Shown one piece after another: positions 22,451-34,852 of a DNA stretch of 64,000 bases (position 1 is its first letter; each line of letters opens with the position of its first letter). The stretch lies in contig JAWWNJ010000018.1 in NCBI GenBank assembly GCA_037176885.1, forward strand, positions 1,178,001 to 1,242,000. Direction: 5' to 3'. This DNA comes from Favolaschia claudopus. Lineage: Eukaryota > Basidiomycota > Agaricomycetes > Agaricales > Mycenaceae. A model generated the notes under the pieces. That model was given only the letters and a program-made list of their open reading frames with translations. It was not told the origin of the DNA and did no database searches. The translations under genes and the position numbers were made by a program.

Positions 22451-24210
22451 GTCAGGGGTCCGTTTCTCCGTCGCAGTGTTTGAACTGATCACAATGCCTA
22501 GGCATGGAGGAGAAATCTAATAAGGGAAACCTAAGGAAGGAAAATGCGTGGGGCGAGACCACGCCAACGGGAGTACATGGAACGGAGGTGTACCGAGAAG
22601 CGGCGTGAGGAGGGGAAATTGAAGGTAGTGCCTGCAAAACAGTCCTGCAGGGGCGAGATGCCAGTGAAAAACGGCGAGAGATAGAATCGTCGTTCTGCTT
22701 GCGTTCTGCCTGCGTGTACACGGCACAGACAAAGAGGAGGTTGGGGAGAATGTGTATCGCGAGCGGCGCGTGTGAACGCAGATGGGGTCGGAGTTCATGT
22801 CGTCGAAACAATAAATGAGTGAAATGTGGGCTCTGAGGTTGATATGGTCGTGATTCGCGAGGGGCATGGGGTCAAGCTGCACGCAGCGGGTATGGCCGGC
22901 AGGAACGCCGAACGCGTACGCGAACACGAGCCTAGCGCTCAGGTTGACAGCGCCGAGGAAAGAAAGGAAAGGCGAGGAGCGGAAAACTCCAGAATCACTT
23001 GCCGATGCAAACCCCTGCACCGGAGTGAGGAGGAGAACTCAACGCGAAGCGGGCAGAAGAGAAACTCCCAGACGGCAATTATAGGACCGGAGAAGGCAGC
23101 GAGCAGAAACAGGCAGCGATCCAGGTCTGAAGGTGTGCGAGAACCAGAAGGTCATGTTGCGAGCGTGAGGATTCGAAAGAGAGAGGGGAACACTGAAAGG
23201 GCGAGAGCGAGATGAAGAGATGGAACAAACTTGACAAATGCGTCAAACGGTCCCGGGTTCGGCCGAATACAGACAGTTGTTTGAGGGGGAAAACAAAGGA
23301 CGAGAGGAGAAGAGGGAGGGATGGGAACTTGTTATGAAAAGGAAGCCTGAGGCGGGCAAGTTGACGAAAGCCAACGTAGCAAGTGCTGGCGCAGCACAAT
23401 GCGAACGCCAGGGCAAGCACAAATCGGGAACTGGCAGTCAATCGCCAACAAGGCCGGAAGCGCAATACCCGAGCTTGTGCCGCTTGAACGGAGAGGCAAC
23501 AAATGACATATTACCGTCTGGGACATAATCGGGTGTCCGAAGAACGGGGGAAGCGACCGAGGCATGAATTTTCGGTGCAGATTCACTGCGTGGATTGAGG
23601 AATCAACGCGAAGGTGAGGGGGGCAAAGACACGGTGATCCGGGCGCACAGAAGACGAGGAGAAACAAAAGTTGTCAAGCCAAAGGCTCGGGATGATATGT
23701 CGTATCGGACGTCGGAGGGGTATATGGTGCGATGCTAGGGTGTGCGCCTTGATGCATCCCAGCGCTGACGCCCCATCCCGTAAAGTGGAAGATAAGAAAG
23801 AAAGAAAAGAAGAGGGAAAGGGTACGTCCAATGTCAAGAGCGCACGCAGTAATCCAGTCGACTTGGGCAGATGTGGAGTCCCGCCAGAACATTGTGGGAG
23901 GATGTCGACGTTGCGGCAAACTCAGCGAGTGCATGTGGTACGCCGCCCCTCTCAAGACGAATCCACAACACAGCAAATCATGGGAAGGACGGCGGGAGGA
24001 GGTATGGCATAGCCGCCACTGCGCAGCGGATATATCACTGGGCAGTGGCAGTAGTAAGGCAGAAAGGATTGCACGTCGAAGTGAAGTACTGGAAGATCTG
24101 TTGATCAAAGGCTCCGAATGTTTAGGGTAAGGGCAAATTAGTATTTGAGTGGGCGCGAGGCACGAAGTATGGGAGTGCGCAAGTCAGGCGCGGGTGCGCA
24201 GGTAAGAGGG

Positions 24211-24297
24211 GTACGGCGGACGGGTAAGAAGGTACGGCGGACGGGTAAGAAGGTACGACGGACGGGTAAGGAGGTACGACAGGCGGGTAAGGAGGTA
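24211..24297. repeat. 21-bp tandem repeat, four units
   Basis: The units are GTACGGCGGACGGGTAAGAAG and variants at 24211, 24232, 24253 and 24274. In the opposite strand they read as a Pro/Tyr/Ser-rich peptide, probably without meaning. The GTACGGGTA-like core resembles that in the repeats near 22020 and 22315. Confidence 0.8.
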
Positions 24298-26303
24298 CGT
24301 CTGTGGTCCGTAATAAGCTGTTACGGTGTTGGACACGAGTAAGCGGGTAAGATGAGCGAGTAAGGTGCACGAGTGGGGTACGGGTAGGATGGTAGGCTGG
24401 TGCTGAGCCCGCGGAAGAGTTAGAGGAAGGAGGTATGGTGGTGTTGCATACGACGGCACATGATTGAGTAGGAAGGAGGGAAGCAAGGCAAAGGTAGAAA
24501 TGATGCAGCACGGTACGAAATTGTATATGAAAACGTTAGACGCGAAGTATATGTCGTAGTATGCCCGAACGACCCTCAGTTTGTAGACTGGCAACACGAG
24601 GGCATAGGTCTATAGTTGTGGTGCACAGCTGAAAGAGGTACGAGGGAGGGTTCAAGGGTTGCCGAGTAATCGTAGAAAGGGAACGGGAAACGGGGAAAAG
24701 AGGCGACCGCTATTGAATAGGGGAAAACAGCGTACAAAAGACCGCACGCTTAGTTTGACGGCGCCCGTCAGCGCAATGCATTCGCGCAATGATGGTATCG
24801 CTGGGACACAGCGTGCGCTGGGGAGAATGAGGCCGTTCTGACGTGTCAGAACCTGAACGAGCCCTGTCGCGTCGCGAGGGGGGAGGTGCGGGTCGGAGAC
24901 CAGCAGATTCAGTGTATCCAGTGTATGTATGTGAGGAGGAGGAGAGATAGAGAGAAATAGGAGACAGAAGGCAGAAGGCAGAATGAGAGTGCTACTCTCG
25001 AGTACAGCACGGTGCTGTATCGTCCATTGACGATGAGGGTTGCGTTGCCGTCGCACGACGTGGCACGCTGGCTGCCGGTCCTGAGCAGCCTGTCCTGGCG
25101 CGTCGCGAGCACGCCCGCCGAGAAGGCAGCCGAGCCGGGTAACCAAGCTCGCAACGCACTCTCAGGCCCGTGAGGCGGCAGCCTGAGGAGCTACGAATCG
25201 TAGCGGTAGCAGAGAAAGGAAAGGGGGGAACGGGAAAGGAGTCCGAGAGGAAGGGAGGGGATAATATGGTGGGCTTCGGGATTCGAGGCTTACTATGAGT
25301 CTTCCGCCAAACATCGTCCCGCATAACCTCATGCATGTCTGGATCCTAATGCTTAGATTTGACATGAAGGTTGACAGGAAGGAGGCGGTAAGCCGCCGGT
25401 CGTTACTTGTCTTCGGTCGCCGAGAGACGCGAAAAACGTTGATATTGGATGTCGTAGGCTGGTATGGCAGCGCATAGGGGAAGAGCTATTGAGGCTATCC
25501 CTGAGGACGGTACGAAAGGAAAGGCGCGTGCGATATGGCGGGGCCACTGGTGGATGACGCGAACGAAAGAAACGGCGGGAGAGTCGAGACGTGGCGGAAA
25601 GCAAGCGCGAGAGTGACGAGTCACACTCGGCGCGTCACGTCTTCCCGACTCTCCCTCAATCTTAGCTTATCCTCTGACAACCTTGAGCCGCTCGTGCCTC
25701 GCGTCAAGGTTGTCTCGGAACTTCCAAATACAATAAACATCCGCGTGATCAATGATGGGCAAGCAAGATTTCCTTTCCTTTACCTCGAGCATGGTGTAGA
25801 ACCTCAGTCAAGTGCATCAGAGTACTGTAGGATTATACATGCAAGGTTTCCAAGCCAAAATTCGTTGAATCAAGGGCTGCAAAGCAGTTTGATGGCTGAC
25901 CAAAAAAGGAATTCCCTAATTGAGAAGGGTGGGGGGTCCGCCATTTCGCTGAGAAAAAAACTTCGACCCTTAGTGTAGATTTCGCGGATCGGTTCCCCCT
26001 TGCCCGAAGGGCAAAATTTTAGGGGGGAATGGACCAAATTTTTATGTGGAAGGTTTTCCTGAGCTCTCTTCAAGCTCAAACTGCTTTTTATACGTCGAAA
26101 ACGGCCAAGAAACGGCCAATACAGAAACTGGGGAGGGAGTGTGATGTCACTCAGTTACACCACCAGAAATGTCACGTCGTCCGCTTTGGGTGACGAGGGT
26201 GGAGTCGAGGCGAGCTGGCATCACCTCGAGGTGCCGCTTTTGGGAAGGGGTCGAGTTGGAGTTGAACTCAGCTCGGAGCTAGCTCCAGCTTCCGGCAACA
26301 CTA

Positions 26304-26465
26304 ACCAATCTGTATGACTGAAACGTAACGCGTAACGGACGCCCGTTTCTGCTTACCAATCACCCAAATAAGGCAGGTCACCTTCCATAAAAGGGTGATT
26401 GGTAAGCCGTTTCAGCCGTTTCAGCCTGTAACGGTCCATTTTGCGTTTCAGTCATACAGATTGGT
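26304..26465. mobile_element. 162-bp palindromic MITE
   Basis: The ends are ACCAATCTGTATGACTGAAACG and its exact complement. Inverted similarity continues inward to GCTTACCAATCACCC. The flanks ACACTA and ACAGTA differ at one base, a possible target duplication. It lies about 170 bp upstream of the F-box start at 26633. Confidence 0.8.
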
Positions 26466-26632
26466 ACAGTAGCAGTGCCTCGACGGTCGAGGCATTCGAC
26501 CAGCAGCTAATAGTGTTGCCGCGGCTTGGCTTCAAGCCGGCTCAAAGCCGTTTTCGGCACTCAGAAAAGACCGATTTTTCGGTCCGTAGCAAACGTGTTG
26601 TCACACGTGACTTCGAACCCTTGAGAACTGCT

Positions 26633-27496
26633 ATGAGTCTGACCCAGACCCTCCCCATTGAGCTTGTACTCGAGGTTCTTGACCGGCTTATCGACGGCGA
26701 TCGCTCGACGCTTGCTGCATGTTCTCTGGTCTGCCGGACTTGGCTAGCAGTTGTTCGTCCGCGTCTATTTTCGGATGTGACTCTGTCTGTGCGCCAAGTC
26801 GACACATTTGGCACACTGAAAATCGCCCTTGAATCTACTGTTCTTGCACACACCAAGACCGTCCGAGCGACCGGTTTTCCTCGTGTCCCTCACAGATATC
26901 CCGCCACGAGCCAGGATTTACGCCATAGTCTGGCTCTCAGTCAAATCTTGGCCACCATACCTCATCTTCTGTCTCTACATTTGGGACCAATGCACTTCCC
27001 CATCTTTTCCCCGTGGCCGGTGACATTGGTCCGGCTCTGCTTCGACTCGGTAGTCATGTTGGATATCATGAACCTGGTGAAAGTGCTTTCGCAATCAGAA
27101 TTCTTGGAAGACCTTCAACTGCATGCGCATTCCATTCAGCCCTTGCCCTCCCCAATCATAGCCGCTTCGGCTGTTCTTCAAAGCTTAAAACACCTGAATT
27201 GTCGGTATATCAACGACCAACAGTTCTTCACCTGGTTTATATCCATCTCCCCGAGGCCGCCCCTCGTTTCATTGTCCCTTGGGAAGCGCATGTTCCCACA
27301 CAACCCAGGGGCACTCCAACTCATACGATCGGCGTCAGCAACTTTGGAGCTTTTCAAAACTGAGGCGATTCTACGCCAAGAAGGTGTGTGGGCTGCCCGG
27401 CGTTTATCCTCTTACCTGAATTTTGTGCAAATCAGACTATTTATCCGGGATGTTTTCTTCGCATCGTCGTCTGCGGACCGTCAGATTATTCGTTGA
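26633..27496 (+). CDS. F-box domain protein (287 aa as read; 3' end damaged)
   Basis: The start MSLTQTLPIELVLEVLDRL followed by STLAACSLVCRTWLAVVRPRLF is a classic F-box, expected to bind Skp1 in an SCF complex. The remainder is leucine-rich with hydrophobic periodicity (LLSLHLGPMHFP, LEDLQLHAHS, LQSLKHLNCRY, PPLVSLSLGKRMF), as in agaricomycete F-box proteins of unknown targets. ATG 26633 was chosen because it directly precedes the F-box; the frame is open upstream to 26441, inside the MITE. The ORF stops at 27496. LRTVRLFVDARYDLGS (about 27490-27540) and IIDLAARNLKYVFWVGA (about 27677-27730) in another frame look like the rest of the protein. A frameshift near 27440-27490 and a 32-bp tandem duplication therefore probably broke the C-terminus. 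Confidence 0.75.
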   Translation: MSLTQTLPIELVLEVLDRLIDGDRSTLAACSLVCRTWLAVVRPRLFSDVTLSVRQVDTFGTLKIALESTVLAHTKTVRATGFPRVPHRYPATSQDLRHSLALSQILATIPHLLSLHLGPMHFPIFSPWPVTLVRLCFDSVVMLDIMNLVKVLSQSEFLEDLQLHAHSIQPLPSPIIAASAVLQSLKHLNCRYINDQQFFTWFISISPRPPLVSLSLGKRMFPHNPGALQLIRSASATLELFKTEAILRQEGVWAARRLSSYLNFVQIRLFIRDVFFASSSADRQIIR

Positions 27497-27568
27497 CGCC
27501 CGGTACGATCTCGGATCAAGGATATTCCCTCACCGGAAGCGAGAAGATATGCGAAAGGAGGAGGGGGT

Positions 27569-27632
27569 GGCTCATGAGGGCAGCTTATGCACGGCTGTTT
27601 GGCTCATGAGGGCAGCTTATGCACGGCTGTTA
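27569..27632 (+). repeat. 32-bp tandem duplication within the F-box gene remnant
   Basis: GGCTCATGAGGGCAGCTTAT... through GCACGGCTGTT occurs twice back to back (27569-27600 and 27601-27631). Thirty-two is not a multiple of three, so the duplication shifts the frame by itself. Confidence 0.9.
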
Positions 27633-27912
27633 CTCTCACGCTGGAGTAGAAAAACTCTTTCTTGCTTTCCTACCATCATCGACCTGGCAGCGCGCAATCT
27701 CAAGTATGTTTTCTGGGTCGGCGCCTCCCAGTGGTAGACGCAAGTCGGGAGGCGATGCTGCTTCGAATCCACGGAAACTGGGGAAAACATGTTAAAAATA
27801 GTCGTCTTTCGTTGGAGCTCCATCTAGCGGCTTCTCAAGCTTCTCGGCGCCGATTCAGTGGGAGCCGAAGCTCTTGAGGGAGAAGGCAATTGAGCTCTGC
27901 ACACTTGTTATT

Positions 27913-28095
27913 AGGGGCGCTCAATTCTTAGCTCGTCAGCTCGTCTCGCCCGTAAAATGTCGATTTTGATGAGGGGATCAAATTTGATGGGAAGTGGAGA
28001 GAAATGCGGAGTGGGATCAGCAGCTCATCAGCTCATCATGCAATTAAATAATTTCTGGGACGAGACGAGCCAACGAGCTAAGAATTGAGCGCCCC
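27913..28095. mobile_element. 183-bp MITE with TATTA flanks
   Basis: The terminal inverted repeats of about 38 bp start GGGGCGCTCAATTCTTAGCT. TATTA flanks both ends (27908-27912 and 28096-28100), consistent with a 5-bp target duplication. The superfamily is uncertain. Confidence 0.8.
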
Positions 28096-28861
28096 TATTA
28101 CAGTGGCCGCCATTAAAACTGCACCAAGCGGTTCTGGGGCATTCAGTGTGTCTTTTGACGCAAACAAAGTTCTGGACATGGAATACGGGTGAAATGACTT
28201 TTTTAGGCAACTTACCCCATGACCATATATAGTAATTCGAGTGTAATGAATTTTTTAAGGGATTTATAAACAGGGCACTTTTCAGTGCTCACCCCACCGA
28301 GAAACGGTCTTCATAGGTCGAAAGTACTCGCAAATACGACCTCAGTCATATGTTACTTTACCCAGATTCCTAAGGTAGGCGTCAGTCACTCACAACGAGC
28401 GGTCACATGACGTGTCACGTCACGCGTAACGCGGCAAAAAATTTCGACACGAAAACAAAACCTGCTGGATTTTGCTCAATTTCAACGATTTTGAGGTCGA
28501 AAAAACTTTGGTCATTATGTAATCATAACTGGAGATAGGATGAGATTTCTCTAGCCATTGTTGTATGATGCCCCAAGATGTTGCGCACTGCAGCCAACGT
28601 TCACGGTATAGTGTGTATGCTGTTGTGCTGGCGGGTTACCGGTAATTGATGGGATCCTACCCTATATGGTGCGTGAGAACATTACATAAGCGGCAAATTT
28701 CGCCATCGTCCCGAACCAAGATGGCTCCAATCGCCGAAAAACTCATTTCTGCATTCAAAAAAAAATGGGTCGGAAGAATAGTCTACTGCTCCATCCCAAG
28801 ACAGTATTTTTGAATTCTGAGACCAGGGATGTCTTCCATTTGCTCAAATACACCATTTCTA

Positions 28862-29365
28862 TGGTGCCCTCCGCTTAGTCACCGCCAAAAATGTACTAGT
28901 CCCAAATCGGCCGAAGGCCGAATTTTTTTTTTGTATATACCTCTTTTCGCCTGCAGAAAGACACTTTTCTACATCTACACTGTCTATAATACGTCTGCCC
29001 GTCTTCCATGGTCCGCAAACGAAAATACTTGTTAAGTGCGGCAGCCAGAGCGCGTGCTGGTCGACATCCTCGTGCCGAATCATCGTCACCGTCATCCGGC
29101 ATGGCGACTCAGGATGCTCAATTACACGTCCGCAAGTTTAGTTCTAAGTTTTGACCAGTAGGGACATATTCGGAGGGACAGTCCCAATTTGGGGGGTCAG
29201 AAGTTTTATAACTCGTTCAATTTTGTCGCTATAAAAATTCTGTCTTGCCAAAAGATTCCTTGCGTGAAACTGAGTGTTTTCCCAAGAGGAATAAAAAAAT
29301 CGGTGTTTTCCTGCCCGAGTAGTAACGGTTGTCACAAATTGGTGGTGACTAAGTGGAGGGCACCA
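28862..29365. mobile_element. about 0.5-kb MITE-like element, TA flanks
   Basis: The ends are TGGTGCCCTCCGCTTAGTCACC and the complement of ...GGTGACTAAGTGGAGGGCACCA (right end), with TA at 28860-28861 and 29366-29367. A subterminal CCCAAATCGGCCGAAGGCCG lies at about 28901. A related end is present at about 52080-52155, so this is a repeated family. No transposase was recognised inside. Confidence 0.7.
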
Positions 29366-29369
29366 TAGA

Positions 29370-30229
29370 TCACATTTATCTGAAAAAAACGCGGAATTCT
29401 CTTATATTGTGGAAGCGTAGCAAGACTTGAAGTTGCCCGCCAAAAGTTATGTGCACTGATGTGACTGTCACGTCACATTATGTGCATTGTCGCTGCCTTT
29501 TTCCTTCGTGCGCGTCGCACACCTTGTATTCTTCTTCTGGTAGCTACCTACTTGTGCTCGACACGTTCTGCCACGCTAAAACACGGAAAAAACACGTCCT
29601 ATTCCTCAGCAATACCCCGCAAATCTCAAACCATTTATGCCACCAACTACTGTCAATCCACCCAAGCAGGGCCGGCTCAAATGCTCAAAATGGGCTATGT
29701 CCTCTCAGATGGTCCCCCCTTGGGGCCATCTGTCTTCTAAGGCCTTGTTGGAGAAGGTACAGGGCACAGGTACGGCATGAATTGTTGGATCAATATTAAT
29801 TTCTCAGTTGCAAACGATGTCAAAGCAGCAAAGGTGCGGGTAGGATATTCAAGTATCCACTATTTGTTACAAAACATACAAGCAGCTAAGAGGTCAGGGA
29901 GCTGATGATGGAAATTTCCAAAAAGCATGCACTTACAGCAAAGACTACGCAACAAAAAGAGCAAAAAAGAGTGCCTGGGAGAGGTAAATGTGTATAGTCC
30001 ATATAATGTTCATATTCTTGGTTCAATCTTCGTTCAATTCCGAATCTACATGAAATTCTCCCTTTCTCTTTTTTTTCCTTTTTCCCCTTTCAGCTACCCA
30101 GTACAATGTGCGGAAAACCGCATTTGTAGATTTTGTCACACAATGTGACATTCTGTGACATCATCACAAAATCGTAAAATCAAAAAAAAAAAAAAAAAAA
30201 AATCGTTTTGAATGCGAGAGTGCAATATA
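29370..30229. other. no recognisable gene; poly(A) tract near 30182
   Basis: A run of about 21 A follows AATCGTAAAATC at 30182-30202. CAGGGCCGGCTC at about 29667, a hAT-like start, has no visible partner. No recognised protein. Confidence 0.35.
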
Positions 30230-30231
30230 TA

Positions 30232-30610
30232 CAGTTGCGGCAAGATCAAATCACTTACCAAATAAGGAAATTCTCATCAGAACTGCCCGACCGCACAGAA
30301 AAACCATCCATACGTAGGCTGGAATGGCACAAAAGGCCTGGACTCCTTTGATTGAATACATCTAGGCACAAAAAATAACCAAATTCATCATACTTCCAAC
30401 TGATTTTGGCCGCACTTTGATACACAAACTGGCGGCTATCCAGCCAACATCAATGCAAAGACACAAATTTTTCTACACCAGGCGTACAAGATGGAGCCTC
30501 TAAGTATTTCTGTCCGCTTACCGCATGAAACAACCATTCATCTGGGTGCAAAAGGAGGGGATTGATGAGAATTTCCATATTTGGTAAGTAATTTGATTTT
30601 GCCGCAACTG
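30232..30610. mobile_element. 379-bp MITE, CAGTTGCGGCAAGATC family, TA target duplication
   Basis: Terminal inverted repeats of about 48 bp (CAGTTGCGGCAAGATCAAAT...) are flanked by TA at 30230-30231 and 30611-30612. The termini differ from the CAGTGGCGGCAAAATC family at a few positions and the interior is unrelated, so this is a sister family that may share the same transposase. Confidence 0.85.
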
Positions 30611-30954
30611 TACATTACATTTTGCTACCCCATGCCCCCCTGAGGGTTACCTATTTCCTTTCCATGAAGCAGCTCTTCCATCTGGCCATGGCATGGGACT
30701 CAACTTCGCGGGCCGAAGCGAGTTCAATGCTTCGGTACGCAGAATCACCTTTCAAGTTTGACTGTCAAATAAAGCGAGGACATTCAGCCAATTACTCAAA
30801 GAGTGAGCCGGGCCTTCTGTGTCGCTTGAACCTTTGCTGAAGGTTTTAGGAGTGTCCTTCGATTACTTGATTGTTTCTTCGTGCATAGGTTTAACGGCTC
30901 CCCCGCACTTGGCTGAAGGGCAACTAGTCCTAAGGAAACTGTGTGATTGGTTGT

Positions 30955-31488
30955 TTTACTCGGCATTACCAAAAGTAACCGAATTTAGAAATGCCTTGCT
31001 TGCGACCAGCTAATACAGTTAGCAGTTGGTTCAACTGGTGGGCGAGAGGGGGGATGGTCATATGCTATTGCACATAACACGCGCCTAAGTTATTGGGCTT
31101 TCCCTGTGCTGATTTTCTATGTTTGTTTATTTATGTATCAAATGAACACTTTCTTGCTCTGTTTTGGCACCCTCATTGAAGGATGAGGATAGCCCAGCAA
31201 ACTTTGAGTTCTCAGGTACAGAGTTATGAGATAGTAGACCTATCTTTGAGGCACTCACCCACCTGGAATCCTGGCGACTGTGTTCCAAAAAAGGAAAACA
31301 CGGCCAAATTAATGGTATTTCGAAGATTAATTTATTCACCCACTGTGTGACAGCTTAGCCCACGTTTATATCATGAAAGTTGTAGAAAACAGCCTGTAAA
31401 TGAACCCTTCATCGCTCAAAGTTCTTTGACCATCGTAATTTCGTGAGAAAAAACCCCGAATTCGGTTACTTTTGGTAACGGCGAGTAG
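30955..31488. mobile_element. candidate MITE with 27-bp inverted ends
   Basis: CTCGGCATTACCAAAAGTAA near 30959 is repeated inverted near 31460-31485 (TTACTTTTGGTAACGGCGAG). Flanking target duplications are not clear. Confidence 0.5.
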
Positions 31489-32249
31489 AAGCAGCTAACA
31501 AGCACACCGCCTGCCAACATCACTGCTATGCAAGACCGATTGATTTAGCCTCAATCAAACCTCATTCTTGCTATTTCTCGTCGGGAGCTTCGCAAATTTC
31601 CCTATCTCATAATGCATAAACCAGCTCTCAACCTTATGTCGAAAAAATCCTGAACTGCTTATACTGGCTCGTAAGCCAGTACAAGCCGTCATAAGCCCAT
31701 AATCAATAAGGGGATTATAGCGCATAGGTGTAGACCATTCAAGCGCGTATAATCCACCCTAATCCACCCTTGGGATCATGAGGGATTAAGCGCCCAGTCA
31801 AAAGTCGGGGGGATGGAGTGAAATAGAATGAGATGAAAAGTCATATCGTTCAACTTATTTCACTCAATCTCAAACCATATGGAAAAATGGCACACTTTCT
31901 GAAATGGTTCGAGTTCCATGGTGATAGTTTGAGATGCACCGGAATAGTCTGAGATGGTTTGTATCTTAAAATCGAATGAAGCTCATATGAGCCATTACTG
32001 TGCATTACAGCGCATTTAGATTACATTTGAATACTTAGGGCTTGCGTATTGTGGCAAAAGATATATATTCGTGGACAATGACAAAGGCTGAGCCCTACTC
32101 AACGCCTTATCTGGCGTCACCAGCGCCCCACAAAGGAATTGCCGCCAAATTCGAAGTTTCAAATCAAGCCTGGTCGACTATCATGAGCGAATGTTGAAGT
32201 TGTGACTTGGCGCAAAACAAACGTACCATAAAAATCATACCTAATACTA

Positions 32250-33036
32250 AGGCTGGATATAAATACGAGTATATTAAAATATAATCAATTATAATCCTAA
32301 AATTATGATTAAATACACGTCTCCCCATAATCTTAAGGTCTGGGAGTACAAGCCGTTTCATTACATTACAGTACGATTACGATATGATATGGGGTCCGTA
32401 TTTAATCATAATCTTAAGGATGGCCAGGGCGCAATATAATGCCATATTATTGAATGAAACTTGTCTGGTGAGTACTTGAGGCCCTCATCTTACCATAAAT
32501 TGACAGTGGGGTCCATCTAACTCACCCCAGAACTCAAATCCAACCAAGATTTGGCAGTGTTTGTGACCGGTGGGAAGCTTACGTGGTCCGTGGGACATTA
32601 TTGATGCGTACTGATATTATGTTCTTTGCGGTTCAAATAATGTCCAATGAGACTGAGAGTTGCTTCTGAGGGTTCTAACGCCTTCAGATATGACCTGAAA
32701 CCTCAAAATTATAGGACTTCAGGTAAACCTGGCATTTGATCGAAGATTCGGCACCTAGAATGGAGAACAGTGGCGTCTTTGGGGGTGGAAATGAATTGTG
32801 GGACTCTTTTCATGACTAGAGTTCGGATTCAGACCAGGACTTTCGAGCTGCAGTGCTTTTGATATCGTATTCTGGAAATATTCAATTAAATTCAATTAAA
32901 TACGATTATTCTATCATTATAATACATTACGATACCCTTACGATTAAATATGGCCTGAATCCTTAAGATTATATTACGATTACAGTACATTATGGGTCGG
33001 ACACGTATTTAATTGTAATGTTCCAGCCTTACCTAA
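32250..33036. mobile_element. AT-rich element with TAAGGCTGGA ends
   Basis: The left end TAAGGCTGGATATAAATACGA (about 32250) and the right end ...TTAATTGTAATGTTCCAGCC TTA (to about 33036) are inverted. The inside repeats short GATTAAATAC / CATTACGAT motifs in both orientations. A third end, TAAGGCTGGAACATTATGAT, occurs at about 40152, which shows a dispersed family. Confidence 0.55.
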
Positions 33037-33267
33037 TACCACACAGCACTGGAAGAGCAGCCATTAGTACTCAATCCACATGAAACAGACAGATTGATCA
33101 AAACCCGTATATTGTTTCCAAAACGGCTGTAACCGACCGATCAGCTGGGTCCACTCAACATGTCCGTCCGGGCCCGGCGCCCGAAACCCAACTACCATAT
33201 GTATTTAGCATAGAAAAAATATGCAAACTTTGAAAACCCTGCACAAGACTCGGAAGCTTTGGAGCCG

Positions 33268-33376
33268 TTTCAGGTGAACAAACAGCTAAATTGCCATCCT
33301 CGTCAAGCGGCAGCTCCACGCAGTGGTGCGCCGCAAAATTTGACGAGGATGCCAATTTGGCTGGGAGTTCACCTGA
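33268..33376. repeat. about 110-bp foldback
   Basis: TTCAGGTGAAC at the left pairs with GTTCACCTGAA at the right, and inside them AAATTGCCATCCTCGTCAA pairs with TTGACGAGGATGCCAATTT. It could form a long imperfect hairpin, and it is short enough to be a tiny MITE. Confidence 0.7.
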
Positions 33377-34852
33377 ATCGGAGGAAAAGCTGGAGGAAAA
33401 CAATCTGATTACATTGAGGCAAAGATCCTGAGCCCAGAAAATGTACAAATGGGTTGAATTAACTGAAGAAAGAGGCAAAAAAAACGCGCAAATGCACAGG
33501 AGCGTGATGTCACATGTGACAAAACTTCCCGGCGCGGGTTTAATGTCCCACCGCGAGACATCCCGGTACGTACCGAGGCTGAGTGTGACAGGGTCACAAC
33601 CGTAACACTTAACAACCTTCTGTCTTTCGTCCACGATTTCTCGACCCTACGGCTTGCAGACGTCTGATTTTGCTTGGGCTGTACAGATGCGATATCTAAG
33701 TTATTTAATTGCGTGTTTTCTCATGCTGGGACGGCCAGAATGCTCGCGATTTGAATAAATTCTGCATTTTTATCATCCCCCCTCTGTTGCCGCGAAATGG
33801 GCATCTCCCGCTCCGCCGGATGCTCCAAGAAAATATTAGCAACACTCAATTTGTTCTGAGCTCAAACTCACGAGATTCTCTCGCTCTAGTCACAATCAAA
33901 CTTTTTTTCCTCGTTGCTTCTGGGCTTTCCAGTGATGCAGCAGGTGGTGAGGCAAAATAGGTGAGGAGATCTCAATATTGTTTCATTCAGTCTCTGTTGT
34001 ACTCGGAAATCCATTCTAGGTCTGTTTACTGGGCCACTTTCGAATTTTCTATCACCTTCTGTAAGCCTAGGATTACAGTTCCTTTGAAGTATCTTCATGC
34101 TGCAGCTTTTGGCCAGTGAATGGGCTTCTACTTACTCTAGTGTGAGTCCATAATTCAGTCAAGTCAACCATACAAATGTACGCACTTGATACTGCATTTT
34201 TATTTTTTATTTTCGATGCAATAGCCTGTTGAGGAGGCAGAGTTTATCCTCCTCTCCTCCCCTTTCATATCTACTGTTGAACTTTGTTACCCCTTGCCGG
34301 CCTTGGCAGTTACCTGTGTGCCTTGCTGCTTTATATTAATTTTGTGCAATGATTGTATTGAGTAATTGAAAAAGCTTCAACCCAGTCCACAATAATAGCC
34401 CGCCTTAGATCTTTCTGAGCCTCCCAAGAGCCTCCCCATGCTCACCCCAAAAGCTCACTTGTCTCTTTCTTTTTCTTTCTTTTTCCGCCTTTTTTGCGTT
34501 CTTTTCCCCTTTTGGACACCCAGTGGTATCGTCGGAAAACCGGATCTCTTGCTCTACTCGGTGACAGAAAGTAACCGGTAATTTGGTTGCTGCTTCATAG
34601 CCACGTGATATTTTTTCAAGATTTTGCAACTCAAGTACAGCCCAGAACAGATTTCGTTTGCCATCAAAACAGTGGTCACTACCGCCGTTACCCATGTCAA
34701 TTTTTACAGCTATTTTGGAAACGATAGACAGTCTCGATTTTCGAGCTGAGTTCGGCAGTTCCCGGCATACCCGTCATATAATTATTTTTAGCTACAGCTC
34801 AGCTCCATCATGACGACGAGCGTTGCCCGCCAATACTCTCCTCACTCTCACC
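33377..34852. other. no recognisable gene
   Basis: Pyrimidine-rich stretches occur near 34460-34510. ORFs on both strands are short and unrecognised. No inverted end matching the downstream transposase gene could be found here. Confidence 0.3.

Larger units (their letters stand above)
21431..26303. other. long gene-poor region with short repeats
   Basis: No protein family is recognised on either strand. Long minus-strand ORFs (e.g. 22517-23020, 24652-25146) are Ser/Pro/Leu-rich and look like shadows of purine-biased plus-strand DNA. A plus-strand ORF at 25535-25978 (147 aa, low-complexity, unrecognised) is the only other candidate. The region holds two diverged direct repeats and one 21-bp tandem array, listed separately. 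Confidence 0.35.

Noticed and set aside
22517..25146. Several minus-strand ORFs of 110-170 aa as genes
   Set aside because: They are Ser/Pro/Leu-rich, overlap other open frames in purine-biased DNA, show no domain, and lack convincing splice structure.
29660..29745. CAGGGCCGGCTC near 29667 as a full hAT element
   Set aside because: It resembles a hAT end, but no inverted partner or 8-bp duplication was found.
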